Shown here one piece after another: positions 54,440 through 64,000 of a stretch of 64,000 bases of DNA. Both the position numbers and the translations under genes were made by a program. The stretch covers positions 1 through 64,000 of the forward strand of contig JAUJEB010000007.1 in assembly GCA_030442055.1 (NCBI GenBank). The letters are read 5' to 3'. The notes below the pieces were generated by a model. It did not search any database and had not been told where the DNA came from. It worked only from the letters and a program-made list of their open reading frames with translations. The DNA comes from Agaribacillus aureus. Its GTDB lineage: Bacteria; Bacteroidota; Bacteroidia; Cytophagales; Cyclobacteriaceae. The number at the start of each line of letters is the position of its first letter. Within the stretch, counting starts at the first letter, position 1.

Positions 54440-55447
54440 ATGGATAAGAATTTAGTAAAGTTAGTCCGGGCCTTTTTATTGCTGGTTCTTAGTTTGGCCA
54501 TAGGTATTATTGGCTATATGATTATCGAAGGTTATTCATTTGTGAATGCGGTCTACATGTCGGTGATTACCATTTCAACAGTGGGTTACGGAGAGGTGGA
54601 GCCACTATCCAAATCCGGTAAATTATTTACATCTACTTACATCATTGTAAACCTGGGTATTTTTGCCTATGTTGTTTCCATATTTACTACCTATTTACTT
54701 GAAGGAGAACTTAGAGTTATATTTAGAAATTTCATACAGGGAAGAGAAGTGAAACAACTGAGAAATCATACCATTGTTTGTGGTTATGGCCGTAATGGAT
54801 CAAAGGCATGCGAGCAATTGATTAAGGAAAAACGCGAATTCGTATTGATTGACAATAACGAGGAATTACTACAACATTTCAAAAATAACGGGAAGTTTCA
54901 AAGCCTTGTAGGCGATGCCACGGCGGATGAGGTTTTAAAAGATGCGGGTATAGAAAAAGCATCTTCGATCATCACCACGCTGCCCAGCGATGCGCAAAAT
55001 GTTTTTATTGCCCTGACAGCCAGGGAGCTTAATCATGATATCAAAATCATTGCCAGAGCTTCCGATCAAAATTCCGAAAAGAAATTGTATAGGGCGGGGG
55101 CAACTCACGTGGTAATGCCCGATGCATTGGGCGGAATGCACATGGCACAATTAATTGCAAAACCCTATGTGATAGAGTTTCTGGAATTATTAAATGGGGT
55201 AGGCGGTGAGAATGTTGTGTTAGACGAATTCTCATTTGACCAGCTGCAGGAAAAATACCACCAAAAATCGTTGGCCCAATTGGATATTCGAAAAAATACA
55301 GGTGTTACCGTGATTGGATTAAAGGAACAGAATAAAGGATTTCTGTTTAATCCCCATCCCGAAACGACGGTAAATCACGGTGATGTACTCATCATATTAG
55401 GCGCACAGGAGAATATTGATTCATTCAAGAAACAATATTCCACATAA
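54440..55447 (+). CDS. Two-helix potassium channel with RCK domain
   Basis: 335 residues from the ATG at 54440. Two membrane helices flank the pore loop with selectivity filter TVGYGE; a TrkA-N/RCK domain with GYGRNGSKACEQLI follows and a TrkA-C domain lies at the end (about 260-335). Conducts potassium, gated by a cytosolic ligand. Confidence 0.92.
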   Translation: MDKNLVKLVRAFLLLVLSLAIGIIGYMIIEGYSFVNAVYMSVITISTVGYGEVEPLSKSGKLFTSTYIIVNLGIFAYVVSIFTTYLLEGELRVIFRNFIQGREVKQLRNHTIVCGYGRNGSKACEQLIKEKREFVLIDNNEELLQHFKNNGKFQSLVGDATADEVLKDAGIEKASSIITTLPSDAQNVFIALTARELNHDIKIIARASDQNSEKKLYRAGATHVVMPDALGGMHMAQLIAKPYVIEFLELLNGVGGENVVLDEFSFDQLQEKYHQKSLAQLDIRKNTGVTVIGLKEQNKGFLFNPHPETTVNHGDVLIILGAQENIDSFKKQYST

Positions 55448-55517
55448 ACCATTGTGCCGGATATTTTCATTGTCGCCAGTGCCAAAATCAATTATGCCAT
55501 CAATCACATGCCAAACA

Positions 55518-56732
55518 TTATGCAGGCTGGTTATCCTGGCTAGCAGACACCTGGTTATCTTTTTCTTTAAATAACACCCAAAACAACAGAGAAACAATAA
55601 GTGCCATAATGGCCGGGAAATACCAGATAGATCGCCATGCATGGCTTTCACCGTAGGTATAATATTCAACCACAAAGCCTGAAACCCATGAGCCGATCAA
55701 CATTCCCACGCCGTACGTAACCAGGGTAATAAAACCCTGAGCGCTTGCCTGAATGGCTTTAGGAGCCTTTTTATCAACATAAATTTGTCCTGTGACAAAA
55801 AAGAAATCATAGCATATACCATGCAAAAGAATGCCGATATAAAACATAAAGACAAGGCTTTCATTATTTCCAAAAGCAAATAAACCATAACGAACCACCC
55901 AGGCTATCATACCAATTAAAAGCATTTTCTTCACACCCAGCCGTAAAAATAGAACTGGCATTAAGAACATAAACAGCACCTCTGACAACTGTCCCAGGGT
56001 CATTTTAAGTGCGGCGGTTTCCATGCCTGCCTCATTAAGAAATGCGTTGGTGAAATTGTAGTAAAAGGCAAGAGGAATAGAGATTAGCAGTGAGCTGATA
56101 ACAAATATGGCAAAGGATTTCTCTTTCATCAATTTTAATGCTTCTAATCCTAATATGTTGGCAATGGTTACTTTTTCACCCTTGGATTTTGGTGGAGTTT
56201 TGGGAAGGCTAAAAGAAAACAGACCCATAAGTACTGATACGCTCGCAGCTATTTTTAAAGGAACCGACGTGTCCTCGAGGTACAGTTTACTGATCATGCC
56301 GCTGGCTATTATCCATCCCAAAGTTCCCAGAACTCTCACATAAGGGAATTGCTTTCCCGGGTCTTTCATTTGGTTAAAACAAATTGCATTGACCAGTGCC
56401 AGCGTAGGCATGTAACAAAGCGCATACAACAAAAGGACCCAAAAAAAATAATTAGGAGAAACAATAGTAGAAACCCAATATAAAATCGTCCCTCCGATAA
56501 GGTGCATGGCCGCCAGCACTTTTTCGGCCGGAAAATACTTGTCTGCGATCATGCCGATAAAAAAGGGAGAAATGATGGCGCCAATCGGAATAGCGCTATA
56601 AGCCTGCCCCACTTCCAGCCCATCGAAACCAATCTTGAAAAGATAGGTGCCCATGGTTACGAACCATGTTCCCCAAATAAAAAACTGGAGAAACATCATC
56701 ACCGAAAGCTGAATTCTTATGGCAGGCCTCAT
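55518..56732 (-). CDS. MFS transporter, nucleoside permease (NupG)-like
   Basis: 404 residues, about twelve membrane segments. Start MRPAIRIQLSVMMFLQFFIWGTWFVTMGTYL and the repeated Gly-rich loops match the NupG/XapB-type permease group. Substrate is probably a nucleoside or sugar; not certain. Confidence 0.85.
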   Translation of the reverse strand: MRPAIRIQLSVMMFLQFFIWGTWFVTMGTYLFKIGFDGLEVGQAYSAIPIGAIISPFFIGMIADKYFPAEKVLAAMHLIGGTILYWVSTIVSPNYFFWVLLLYALCYMPTLALVNAICFNQMKDPGKQFPYVRVLGTLGWIIASGMISKLYLEDTSVPLKIAASVSVLMGLFSFSLPKTPPKSKGEKVTIANILGLEALKLMKEKSFAIFVISSLLISIPLAFYYNFTNAFLNEAGMETAALKMTLGQLSEVLFMFLMPVLFLRLGVKKMLLIGMIAWVVRYGLFAFGNNESLVFMFYIGILLHGICYDFFFVTGQIYVDKKAPKAIQASAQGFITLVTYGVGMLIGSWVSGFVVEYYTYGESHAWRSIWYFPAIMALIVSLLFWVLFKEKDNQVSASQDNQPA

Positions 56733-56853
56733 ATTTTATTGGGGATTATATTTTGACATTCATTTAACCGGGACATAATAATCCCAATAAAATACTCTTT
56801 TTATCTCAACTAAATAAATAATTGGATAAATAAAGTTTTTGAGTATATAATCT

Positions 56854-59529
56854 TTAGCTAATATATTCAGCTATACAGGCTTTGATTTGTTCGGCGAGAA
56901 ATTCAACCTGGGGATTTTCAAGGATTGAGGTATGGGTTCCCGGCACGTCGATCACCTGTACGCCTCCGAGAGCGAAGTTGCTCCATCCAAGGTCGTAATC
57001 TTTTATAATCATAAAACCCCTGTCCTTGGCTCTGAACAAATGTATTTTGCCATCGTAGGGCTTCATCTTATATTTTTTACTAGCCTGATAGCAGGCTTGC
57101 TTGACATCCTGCAGGTGTAGGGGGATTGTTCCTTCCTGGTTAATATGCTCCTGGTATTTCTTTTGCCAGTTTTTGTTTTTTTGCCGGCGCTGGATTGTTT
57201 TGATTTTTTGAGATATGAATTTGATTTTTTTGCTGTTTTCAGTGGCAAAAAAATCGTTGATATGATAGCTCACCCTTCTTAGCCAGCTGTTTAGCTCATT
57301 TGAAACCAGCTTTTCACCTAAAGCAATATTTTCGTGTGTATATACCACCGAGGTATCCAGCAGGGCGACAAGACCAACCTCTTTGCCTTTTTGTCGCAAT
57401 TGGCTGGCCAATTCAAAAGCTACCCTGCCCCCAAAGGAAGAGCCGCCAATGAAATAAGGACCATCGGGGTTATGTTCAATGATTTCTTCCATATAGTGGG
57501 TAGCCATTTCCTCGATCGTAAACAACGGAGTCTCCTGGCCATTCAGGCCCTTAGCCTGTAACCCGTAAAATGGATGTTCATTGCCCAGTGATTCAGCCAA
57601 TGGCTGATAGTTTAATATGTTGCCACCTACACCGTGGATACAATAAAATGGCTGATTTTTGCCCGTAATATTTACTGCTACCAGGGAGGACCAGTTCTTA
57701 TCCATTGAAATAGAGGATACAACACTACCAAGTTTCCGGATGGTATTATGGGTGAACAAAACAGCCATGGGAATTCTCTTCTGGCTGATGGTCTCTACCT
57801 CTGCCAGCATTCTGGCGGCCAACAGGGAATTGCCCCCAAGTTCAAAGAAATTGTCGTGAATACTTATCCCTTCTACCCCCAGGACTGTATTCCAGATTTT
57901 TAATATGTGCTCCTCCATGTCGCTTAGGCCTTCCATACTTTTTTCCTCCCCGTTTAAGCTGGCGGTGTCAACGGACGTCAACGCTTTTCTATCTATTTTT
58001 CCATTGGGGGTGGTGGGAAATGAAGCCAGTTGTACGAATTGAGTAGGCAGCATATAAACCGGTACCTGCACTTTTAAAAAACTCCTCAGGTCCATTACCG
58101 GTATGTCATCACCGGTCTCAGAGCAGAAATATGCTGTTAGCTGGGGTTCCTGATTTTTGTTTTCCTTTACTGCTACAACTGCCTCCTTGACGGCCTGGTG
58201 TTTCATTAAAGCCAATTCTATTTCCGAAAGCTCTATTCTAAAGCCGTTAATTTTTACCTGGTTGTCTTTTCTGCCCTTGTGGATTAATAAATCGTCATGT
58301 GTCAGCAACCCCAAATCACCACTTTTATAGAGGATCTGATTTTCCTGGTCTCCAATGACCTTGAAAACCTTTTTGCTTAGCTCCGGTAAATTCCAATACT
58401 GGTTGGCAATATACCTGCTTTTAATGCAAATCTCTCCAATTTCTCCCCGTGGTACCGGCTGCTCATTTTCATCCAGTAATAACACCTCCATATCTTCGAC
58501 GGGATATCCGATGGGAACAATCTGATTCTCTATGTGGGTTTCGCGATTAATTACAAAATATCGGACCGTGCCAGTCTCCGTAGAGCCCAACCCGGTTAAT
58601 ATTACCATGTGCTCACTGAAATGCTTCCAGGCCATGGTTATGTTTTTATAGGGAACCCGCTCTCCCCCAAATATGAGCAACCTGATAGAAGGAAATAAAG
58701 TGTTGCCTTTGATGATTGGAATGAAATGCCTGAAAACAGATGAAACAGAATGATAGACAGTGATTTCTTCTTTTAATAACCATTCTTCTAATCCGGCGAG
58801 ACCGTATTTCTTGATATTGTATGGGAATAGCGAGGCGCCATTTAATAAGGCACCAAATATGCCGTAAACCGATCCCATAACACTACAGGAGTACAACATG
58901 GTGAGCCGGTCGTCAGAAGTAATTTTTTGTATATTGGTCCTCCGCATGCACCCGTGGAGCAGATTTCTTTGGTTTTGCGGAATACCTTTCGGATTACCGG
59001 TCGACCCGGAAGTATAAATAATATATGCCAGATCATCTGGAGAGGTATCCGTCGTGGGATTTTGTTTGCTGATTGACTGATCAATAGTATCAATATTGAC
59101 GATTTCCAATTGGCCGTCTCCCAACTCTGCCGCCTGGGCCATGGTGTCATCATTGACCAGTAACAACCTGGCACCTGAGTCTTTTATCACCAAACTGTTT
59201 CGATCAAAGGGAAAATCCGGGTCAAGCGGCACATAATAATTTCCTGATTTTAATACCCCAAATATGGTCGCTATAAAGCTTGATCCCTGGTCGAGGAAAA
59301 TCACAACCGGCGCCTTTACGAGATCTTTTCTTTGGTTTAAAACGGCTGCTATTTGATTGGAAAATTCATTTAACGCAGTATAGCTGTAGCTTGAATTTCT
59401 ATCTTTTATGGCCAGGTGCTCGGGGTATAAAGCCACCATGTTTTCGAACCGCTTAGCGACAGACTGTTCCGTTTCCCTTTTGTCAAATTGAGGGGATTTG
59501 ATATTTTGAATCGAATTATCTCGGTGCAT
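56854..59529 (-). CDS. Single-module A-T-TE synthetase (NRPS-like)
   Basis: 891 residues. Adenylation domain about 20-520 with YTSGSTGNPKG (172-182), GSTETG, YKSGDLG and catalytic K511. Carrier domain at about 535-605 with phosphopantetheine Ser568 (LGGNS). Thioesterase from 620 with Ser698 (GGSSFGG), LLDTS and GTHTS as Asp and His. No condensation domain. The residue that normally holds the amino group (Asp235) is replaced: YSCSV stands where FDxSV is expected, so S214 takes its place. This suggests a keto- or carboxylic acid substrate, as in A-T-TE enzymes that dimerise aryl-pyruvates. Single gene, no cluster. Confidence 0.9.
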   Translation of the reverse strand: MHRDNSIQNIKSPQFDKRETEQSVAKRFENMVALYPEHLAIKDRNSSYSYTALNEFSNQIAAVLNQRKDLVKAPVVIFLDQGSSFIATIFGVLKSGNYYVPLDPDFPFDRNSLVIKDSGARLLLVNDDTMAQAAELGDGQLEIVNIDTIDQSISKQNPTTDTSPDDLAYIIYTSGSTGNPKGIPQNQRNLLHGCMRRTNIQKITSDDRLTMLYSCSVMGSVYGIFGALLNGASLFPYNIKKYGLAGLEEWLLKEEITVYHSVSSVFRHFIPIIKGNTLFPSIRLLIFGGERVPYKNITMAWKHFSEHMVILTGLGSTETGTVRYFVINRETHIENQIVPIGYPVEDMEVLLLDENEQPVPRGEIGEICIKSRYIANQYWNLPELSKKVFKVIGDQENQILYKSGDLGLLTHDDLLIHKGRKDNQVKINGFRIELSEIELALMKHQAVKEAVVAVKENKNQEPQLTAYFCSETGDDIPVMDLRSFLKVQVPVYMLPTQFVQLASFPTTPNGKIDRKALTSVDTASLNGEEKSMEGLSDMEEHILKIWNTVLGVEGISIHDNFFELGGNSLLAARMLAEVETISQKRIPMAVLFTHNTIRKLGSVVSSISMDKNWSSLVAVNITGKNQPFYCIHGVGGNILNYQPLAESLGNEHPFYGLQAKGLNGQETPLFTIEEMATHYMEEIIEHNPDGPYFIGGSSFGGRVAFELASQLRQKGKEVGLVALLDTSVVYTHENIALGEKLVSNELNSWLRRVSYHINDFFATENSKKIKFISQKIKTIQRRQKNKNWQKKYQEHINQEGTIPLHLQDVKQACYQASKKYKMKPYDGKIHLFRAKDRGFMIIKDYDLGWSNFALGGVQVIDVPGTHTSILENPQVEFLAEQIKACIAEYIS

Positions 59530-59698
59530 TTATAACTTAATTACTACCTACTTGTAAAGTAACCTAGATGGGACTGTAAAATTCGGGGTATTTGAGAATT
59601 ACTTGGGCGGGATTTTTTAATCCCCAGGGTAATAAGTTAATGAGGCCCCACGTTGACTACAAAAGTAACAAAAATGTGTGTGTAAAAAAAAACAGGTT

Positions 59699-60718
59699 AT
59701 GAAACTAACGAGAAATTTAACCCAAAAACCTACAAGTCTTTGTTTTTTGCTCTTTCTTACTACCATTTACATGCTTCAGGGTTGTTCGGAGGATGACCAA
59801 CCAGGTTTACCTTTCAACAAAACCCCTGGTGATGGGGAGTTCTACCGGTTGAAAGGTTTTGGCAGCGTCGATGTCATCTCTGAAAATCGTCAGGTCAGGG
59901 TCCTGGTCAGAGTTACTGATAGTCTGAATTTTGGTGTAACAAATCTGGATAAATCGGATTTTGAGGTATTAGAAAATAATATTGATAAGGTAAATGATGT
60001 GGAGGCCAATACTAAAATTGATCCGGACAGTATTCCATTTACCATTAAAACGGTACTGTTGCTGGATCTAAGTAGCAGTGTGGAAGGTAAAATAGCGGAG
60101 ATCAAAACGGCAGTTAAGGAGCTGATACAGGCAAAGGTACCCGACCAGGAATTTGCCTTGTATACATTTGACAGCAAGGTTAAATTGGTCCAGGAGTTTA
60201 CCAGCAGCACATCGAGCCTGATCGCGGCTGTCAATTCGTTGCCTGACATCAAGCTTGATGCCTCCACCAACTTGTTTCAGGCCATTATCGAAGCTAGTGG
60301 CGCCTGGCAGGATAATATAGGCATCGACCGTATCGAAGAGGGCAGCATGATCATATTTACCGACGGCAAACACAACGCAGATCCGGGGTTGAGGGTGGAA
60401 GATGCCATTGATGCCCTTGACGAAAAATCGGTTTACGTAGCAGCCCTGGATGGGCCCAACCTGGACCAGCCCACTTTGATCCAGATTGTTGGAGACGAAA
60501 ACAAATATATTTTTGCCAATGATGTGTCAAAGCTGGCTTCCGTATTCCTGGAAATTCAGGATAAGATACTGACGCAGTCAAAAAGTATCTACTACATTAC
60601 CTACACCAGCCCCATCTCTGTTCCGGGAACACAAAATCTAAAAATCATGATTAATAATAACAGAAACCCCGGTGCGGATTGTTTGGTTGAAAAGGCTTTT
60701 TCAACCGATGGGTTTTAG
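59699..60718 (+). CDS. VWA-domain lipoprotein
   Basis: 339 residues from the ATG at 59699. Lipobox LQGC after the signal peptide; von Willebrand A domain about 120-300 with MIDAS motif DLSSS and a later MIIFTDGKH. Likely an outer-membrane ligand-binding protein. Confidence 0.88.
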   Translation: MKLTRNLTQKPTSLCFLLFLTTIYMLQGCSEDDQPGLPFNKTPGDGEFYRLKGFGSVDVISENRQVRVLVRVTDSLNFGVTNLDKSDFEVLENNIDKVNDVEANTKIDPDSIPFTIKTVLLLDLSSSVEGKIAEIKTAVKELIQAKVPDQEFALYTFDSKVKLVQEFTSSTSSLIAAVNSLPDIKLDASTNLFQAIIEASGAWQDNIGIDRIEEGSMIIFTDGKHNADPGLRVEDAIDALDEKSVYVAALDGPNLDQPTLIQIVGDENKYIFANDVSKLASVFLEIQDKILTQSKSIYYITYTSPISVPGTQNLKIMINNNRNPGADCLVEKAFSTDGF

Positions 60719-60849
60719 TATCTGGCAAACTTTTTGTCATTGTAGGGCGTTAGCGTTATATTTAATTAACCAATATCAAAACCCGAACCATTATGGTTTA
60801 TCACGGTTAATAATTATTGTGGCAACACCAATTTTTTCGATTAAATGAA

Positions 60850-61752
60850 ATGCTAATGAACCTCCATTATCAATTCTCGGGAAAGATTAATTATTTATTA
60901 ATATTGAGTGTGGCGCTGATCGCCTTAACATCTTGCGGCAAAAGGACCGGAGCCACCAGTGAAGACAGGCCTGAAACCGGGGATTCCACTGAAAATAACA
61001 AGGTATTGCCACCTGACAAAAGACCTCTGGCCATTGACAATGGGAAGATCTTTTTAAAAGAAGGCAAGAAGTTTTTGTGGGGAGGGGAAAAGGAGTTCCA
61101 GCACTTTGAGATAACCAATTGTCAATTAAAGGACGAGCAATTTCATTATGGTATCGGTCGTGAAAAATTTCCGGCCCTGCTGGCACCTGATTTTATCGAC
61201 GTTTCAACGGCCGACTCACTGTATGCCGAGAATGCCCGTTTCCTGATGGTGAAAATGGATGGGATTACCAAGGCCTATTCGGTAAAAGACCTGACGAGAC
61301 ATGAGGTGGTGAATGATGAAATAAATGGTAAACCCATCATGGCCGCTTATTGCATTCTAGCAGACCTGGGCGCAATTTACGATAGAACTATGGGGGGCAA
61401 GACATTCACATTTGCGCTAAGTGGGTATACCTACTTTGACCCCGAAGTCTGGGATGGAATGGATGGGTTTGTATTATGGGACAGGGAAACCGAAAGTCTC
61501 TGGTGGCCCTTGATAGGTCAGTCGGTTTCAGGTGAGATGGCTGGAGCCTCTATGAAAGTGCTCCATGAGCAATGGTGGTCTCAAACCAACTGGAAGGACA
61601 TTAAGACAAACCATCCCGATGCGCTGGTGCTGGCTTCAGGTCAGGATTTTGAACGTCCCGAGGAATGGGTCCGGTATAATAACGTGGAACCTGTTTCCGA
61701 AGAAGGCCAATCGATTGCTCCCAAATGGGGAGAGAATAGCACTCCCGATTAA
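60850..61752 (+). CDS. DUF3179 lipoprotein
   Basis: 300 residues from the ATG at 60850; ATG 60856 is equally possible. Lipobox LTSC and the DUF3179 body: SVKDLTRHEVVNDEINGKPIMAAYC, FALSGYTYFDPEVWDGMDGFVLWDRETESLWWPLIGQ. Exported, function unknown. Confidence 0.85.
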   Translation: MLMNLHYQFSGKINYLLILSVALIALTSCGKRTGATSEDRPETGDSTENNKVLPPDKRPLAIDNGKIFLKEGKKFLWGGEKEFQHFEITNCQLKDEQFHYGIGREKFPALLAPDFIDVSTADSLYAENARFLMVKMDGITKAYSVKDLTRHEVVNDEINGKPIMAAYCILADLGAIYDRTMGGKTFTFALSGYTYFDPEVWDGMDGFVLWDRETESLWWPLIGQSVSGEMAGASMKVLHEQWWSQTNWKDIKTNHPDALVLASGQDFERPEEWVRYNNVEPVSEEGQSIAPKWGENSTPD

Positions 61753-61946
61753 TGCGGTTTCCAGAGGACAGGACATAAGAACTTGTTGTAAATTCCCGGC
61801 AATTTCCTTGGGTGTCGACCTCAGCATAATGATCAAATGGGTGTTTTACCACTCATATAAAAACACTTTTGTTTCCCCGTAATTCCCCCTACATTTAACC
61901 CTTCAAAATAAATTTGATCCTAATTGCATTCTAAACCCACAACCAA

Positions 61947-63863
61947 ATGAAATATAAATGTCTAGTGGCCGTGTTGATGGCCTTTATAAGTATTTATTCC
62001 TGGGCCTTGCCGGATGGAGATAAAGTTAATAAGTATACCTATACAGTAGACCTGACCAAAGTAAAAGATGACAGAGTGACGGTAGAGCTGACCATTCAGC
62101 AGCTAGGTTTAAATGAGGCAATTTTCAACCTGCCAAAAATAATTCCTGGTACCTACAAAGAAGCTGATTACGGCCGGTTTGTTTCTAATTTGAAAGCTTT
62201 CGATAAAAAGGGAAAACCACTGGAAGTGATAAGGGAAGATGATAATACCTGGAAAATTGCCAAGGCCAAAAAGCTCAGAAAAATCACCTATGAAGTGGAC
62301 GACACCTACGATGCCGATATGGGTGCCAATCAGGTCTATCCCATGGCCGGGACAAATATTGAGGATAAGGCCAACTTCGTATTAAACACCGGCGGGGTTT
62401 TTGGTTATTTTGAGGGCATGAAAGAAAGTGAATTTGAACTTAATTTCATTAGACCCAAGGAGTTTTATGGCTCCACCGGACTTATACCGGAAGCCACCGG
62501 CATCAAGTATCAGTATAATTTGAAAAAGGAGAATATTACCACCGGGGAGGAAGATAAATTGGTAGACAGGTTTGTGACATCTGATTATAATCTTTTAATC
62601 GACTCTCCCATTATGTATAACAAACCCGATACGACTTTGATAGATGTAGGAGGGACAGAGGTGTTGATATCGGTATATTCTCCGAAAGGAATGGTTACTT
62701 CAAAATTTATTGCCGAGAACATTGACGAGATTTTGAATGCGCAAAAAAGCTATTTGGGCGGTACCTTGCCGGTTGATAAATACGCCTTTATTTTTTACTG
62801 TGAAGATCCGGCAAAATTAGCGCCTATTCAAGGGGCTCTGGAGCATTCCTATTCTTCCTTTTATTATTTTCCTGAAGTGCCCCAGGAAAACCTTCGTCAA
62901 ACGGTCAAGGATGTAGCAGCCCACGAATTTTTCCATATTGTTACGCCTTTGAATATTCATTCTGAAGAAATTCAATACTTTGATTTTAACGACCCTCAAA
63001 TGTCCAAGCATCTCTGGATGTATGAGGGAGTAACAGAATATTCCGCCCACCATGTGCAGGTCAAATACGATTTAATCAGTGAGGAGCAATTTCTGGCCAC
63101 GATGCGTGAAAAGATGCAAACAGCCAGTTTTAGTTTTAATGATACCTTGTCATTTACTGACTTAAGTGAATATACGCTTCATAAGTATCCGGATCAATAC
63201 GGCAACGTTTATCAAAAAGGAGCACTAATTGCCATGATGATGGATATACAATTGCGGCATCTGTCAGATGGCGCCTACGGTATCCAGGATTTGATGAGGG
63301 ACCTGGCCAAAAAATATGGCAAAAATACACCCTTTAAAGACGAAGATCTATTTGATGAAATTGTGGCACTTACTTATCCGGAAATGGGAGAGTTTTTTGA
63401 TACTTATCTGATCAATGGAAATGTACTCCCTTACAAGGAGGTGTTAAAACTTGTAGGCGTTAATTATGACTTCGAAAGGTCGTATAAAGACTTTAGCTTT
63501 GGAAATATAAGCCTTGGCTATGACCAGGAAGCCCAGAAACTTATAGTGGCTGGCACCGAAGATATGAATGATTTTGGTGAAAAATTGGGCTATAAGGCTG
63601 GCGATTTGTTGTTGAAAGTAAATGGAAATGATATTCCACTTCAAGGATTAAGACAGTTTATTGACGGGATCAAAGCGGGCATGAAGGAGGGAGATATGTT
63701 TTCAGTAACTGTTTTGAGAACCAATGATTCGGGCGAGAAAGAAGAAATGACTCTGAGTCACGAAATATTCAAAGCGGGGCAAAAAGAGTATAACGCCTTG
63801 TCATTCGATGAAAATGCTACGGAGCAACAGGTGAAGATAAGAAAGAGCTGGTTAAAGCCATAA
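61947..63863 (+). CDS. M61 family metallopeptidase with PDZ domain
   Basis: 638 residues. Signal peptide, N-terminal beta domain to about 290, catalytic domain with zinc motif HEFFH and the third ligand Glu in YEGVTEY, then a C-terminal PDZ domain (about 530-610, ISLGYDQEAQKLIVAGTEDMNDFGEKLGYKAGDLLLKVNG). Glycyl aminopeptidase type, exported. Confidence 0.93.
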   Translation: MKYKCLVAVLMAFISIYSWALPDGDKVNKYTYTVDLTKVKDDRVTVELTIQQLGLNEAIFNLPKIIPGTYKEADYGRFVSNLKAFDKKGKPLEVIREDDNTWKIAKAKKLRKITYEVDDTYDADMGANQVYPMAGTNIEDKANFVLNTGGVFGYFEGMKESEFELNFIRPKEFYGSTGLIPEATGIKYQYNLKKENITTGEEDKLVDRFVTSDYNLLIDSPIMYNKPDTTLIDVGGTEVLISVYSPKGMVTSKFIAENIDEILNAQKSYLGGTLPVDKYAFIFYCEDPAKLAPIQGALEHSYSSFYYFPEVPQENLRQTVKDVAAHEFFHIVTPLNIHSEEIQYFDFNDPQMSKHLWMYEGVTEYSAHHVQVKYDLISEEQFLATMREKMQTASFSFNDTLSFTDLSEYTLHKYPDQYGNVYQKGALIAMMMDIQLRHLSDGAYGIQDLMRDLAKKYGKNTPFKDEDLFDEIVALTYPEMGEFFDTYLINGNVLPYKEVLKLVGVNYDFERSYKDFSFGNISLGYDQEAQKLIVAGTEDMNDFGEKLGYKAGDLLLKVNGNDIPLQGLRQFIDGIKAGMKEGDMFSVTVLRTNDSGEKEEMTLSHEIFKAGQKEYNALSFDENATEQQVKIRKSWLKP

Positions 63864-63883
63864 CCTTAGCCATTGGCATTTAG

Positions 63884-63919
63884 CGAAAAATAGCTACTTC
63901 TATATGTGGCTATTTTTCG
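63884..63919. terminator. Bidirectional hairpin terminator
   Basis: CGAAAAATAGC (63884-63894) pairs with GCTATTTTTCG (63909-63919). The T-rich and A-rich arms give possible termination for the M61 gene. Confidence 0.55.
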
Positions 63920-63936
63920 AGTTTAAAGAAAGTAAT

Positions 63937-64000
63937 ATGAATGTTCCTAAAGTGCTTCGGCACGTAGTAAGTTTTAAATTCAAAGATGATGCGACCCCAG
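63937..64000 (+). CDS. Start of a Dabb (stress-responsive A/B barrel) protein
   Basis: Only 21 codons lie in the window: MNVPKVLRHVVSFKFKDDATP. The LRHVVSFKFKDDA pattern is typical of the Dabb-family N-terminus. The gene continues beyond the right edge. Confidence 0.65.
   Translation, partial: MNVPKVLRHVVSFKFKDDATP

Noticed and set aside
56854-59529. A full non-ribosomal peptide gene cluster
   Set aside because: No condensation domains, tailoring enzymes or second modules are near; the neighbours are a transporter and a VWA lipoprotein.

Overview
The window reads as a chromosome segment of a Bacteroidota bacterium, probably of the order Cytophagales. From about 21.8 kb onward it carries ordinary core genes typical of that phylum: era-der, panC-panD, glmS, a DUF4270 lipoprotein, a bacterial geranylgeranylglyceryl-phosphate-type synthase, a short GT5 protein and DUF4097 adhesin-like genes behind an ECF sigma factor. 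Promoters fit the Bacteroidota pattern (-33 TTG/TTTG and -7 TAnnTTTG), and the initiator tRNA gene lacks an encoded CCA.

The left part (1 to about 15.3 kb) looks like an integrative or plasmid-like element. It starts with a tyrosine recombinase whose last 12 codons lie inside a tRNA-Ser(GCU) gene. Next come a small excisionase-like gene, a membrane/coiled-coil protein, a methyltransferase-like protein lacking its catalytic motif, an ssDNA-binding protein, ArdC-like, RadC-like and Toprim (primase-like) proteins, a region packed with hairpins, two paralogous small regulators with matching twin operators, and a HigBA-like toxin-antitoxin pair. Several signals here look alphaproteobacterial: two GTTC-N7-GTTC LexA-type boxes, an encoded tRNA CCA, the integrase type and one TTGACA-N17-TACACT promoter. 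Other signals (TAnnTTTG boxes, RadC and regulator type) look Bacteroidota-like. The element is therefore mosaic; a chimeric assembly cannot be excluded.

From 15.5 to 21.5 kb lies a defence-like island. A HigA-ImmA/IrrE protein is divergent from a three-gene ubiquitin-like operon: a protein with two beta-grasp domains joined to an E2-like domain, a JAMM protease, and an E1-like ThiF protein. ParDE and an Abi-C (abortive infection) protein follow. The ubiquitin-like operon has a highly structured leader. This is the most interesting part of the window.

From 21.8 to 64 kb: initiator tRNA, era, der, a lipoprotein, SprT-like protease, amino-sugar kinase-like, RDD and cytochrome b5-like proteins, holin-family protein, isoprenyl-glyceryl phosphate synthase, AraC regulator, acyl-CoA dehydrogenase, YugP-like protease, panC-panD-flippase, short GT5, DUF4270, glmS, SGNH+MBOAT acyl transfer pair, RidA, LytTR/LytS two-component pair, an ECF sigma/HEAT/three-DUF4097 operon, adenylate cyclase, UDP-sugar dehydrogenase, potassium channel, MFS transporter, a single-module A-T-TE synthetase, VWA lipoprotein, DUF3179 protein, M61 peptidase, and the start of a Dabb-family gene. 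A likely small RNA transcription unit sits at 52.5-52.6 kb.
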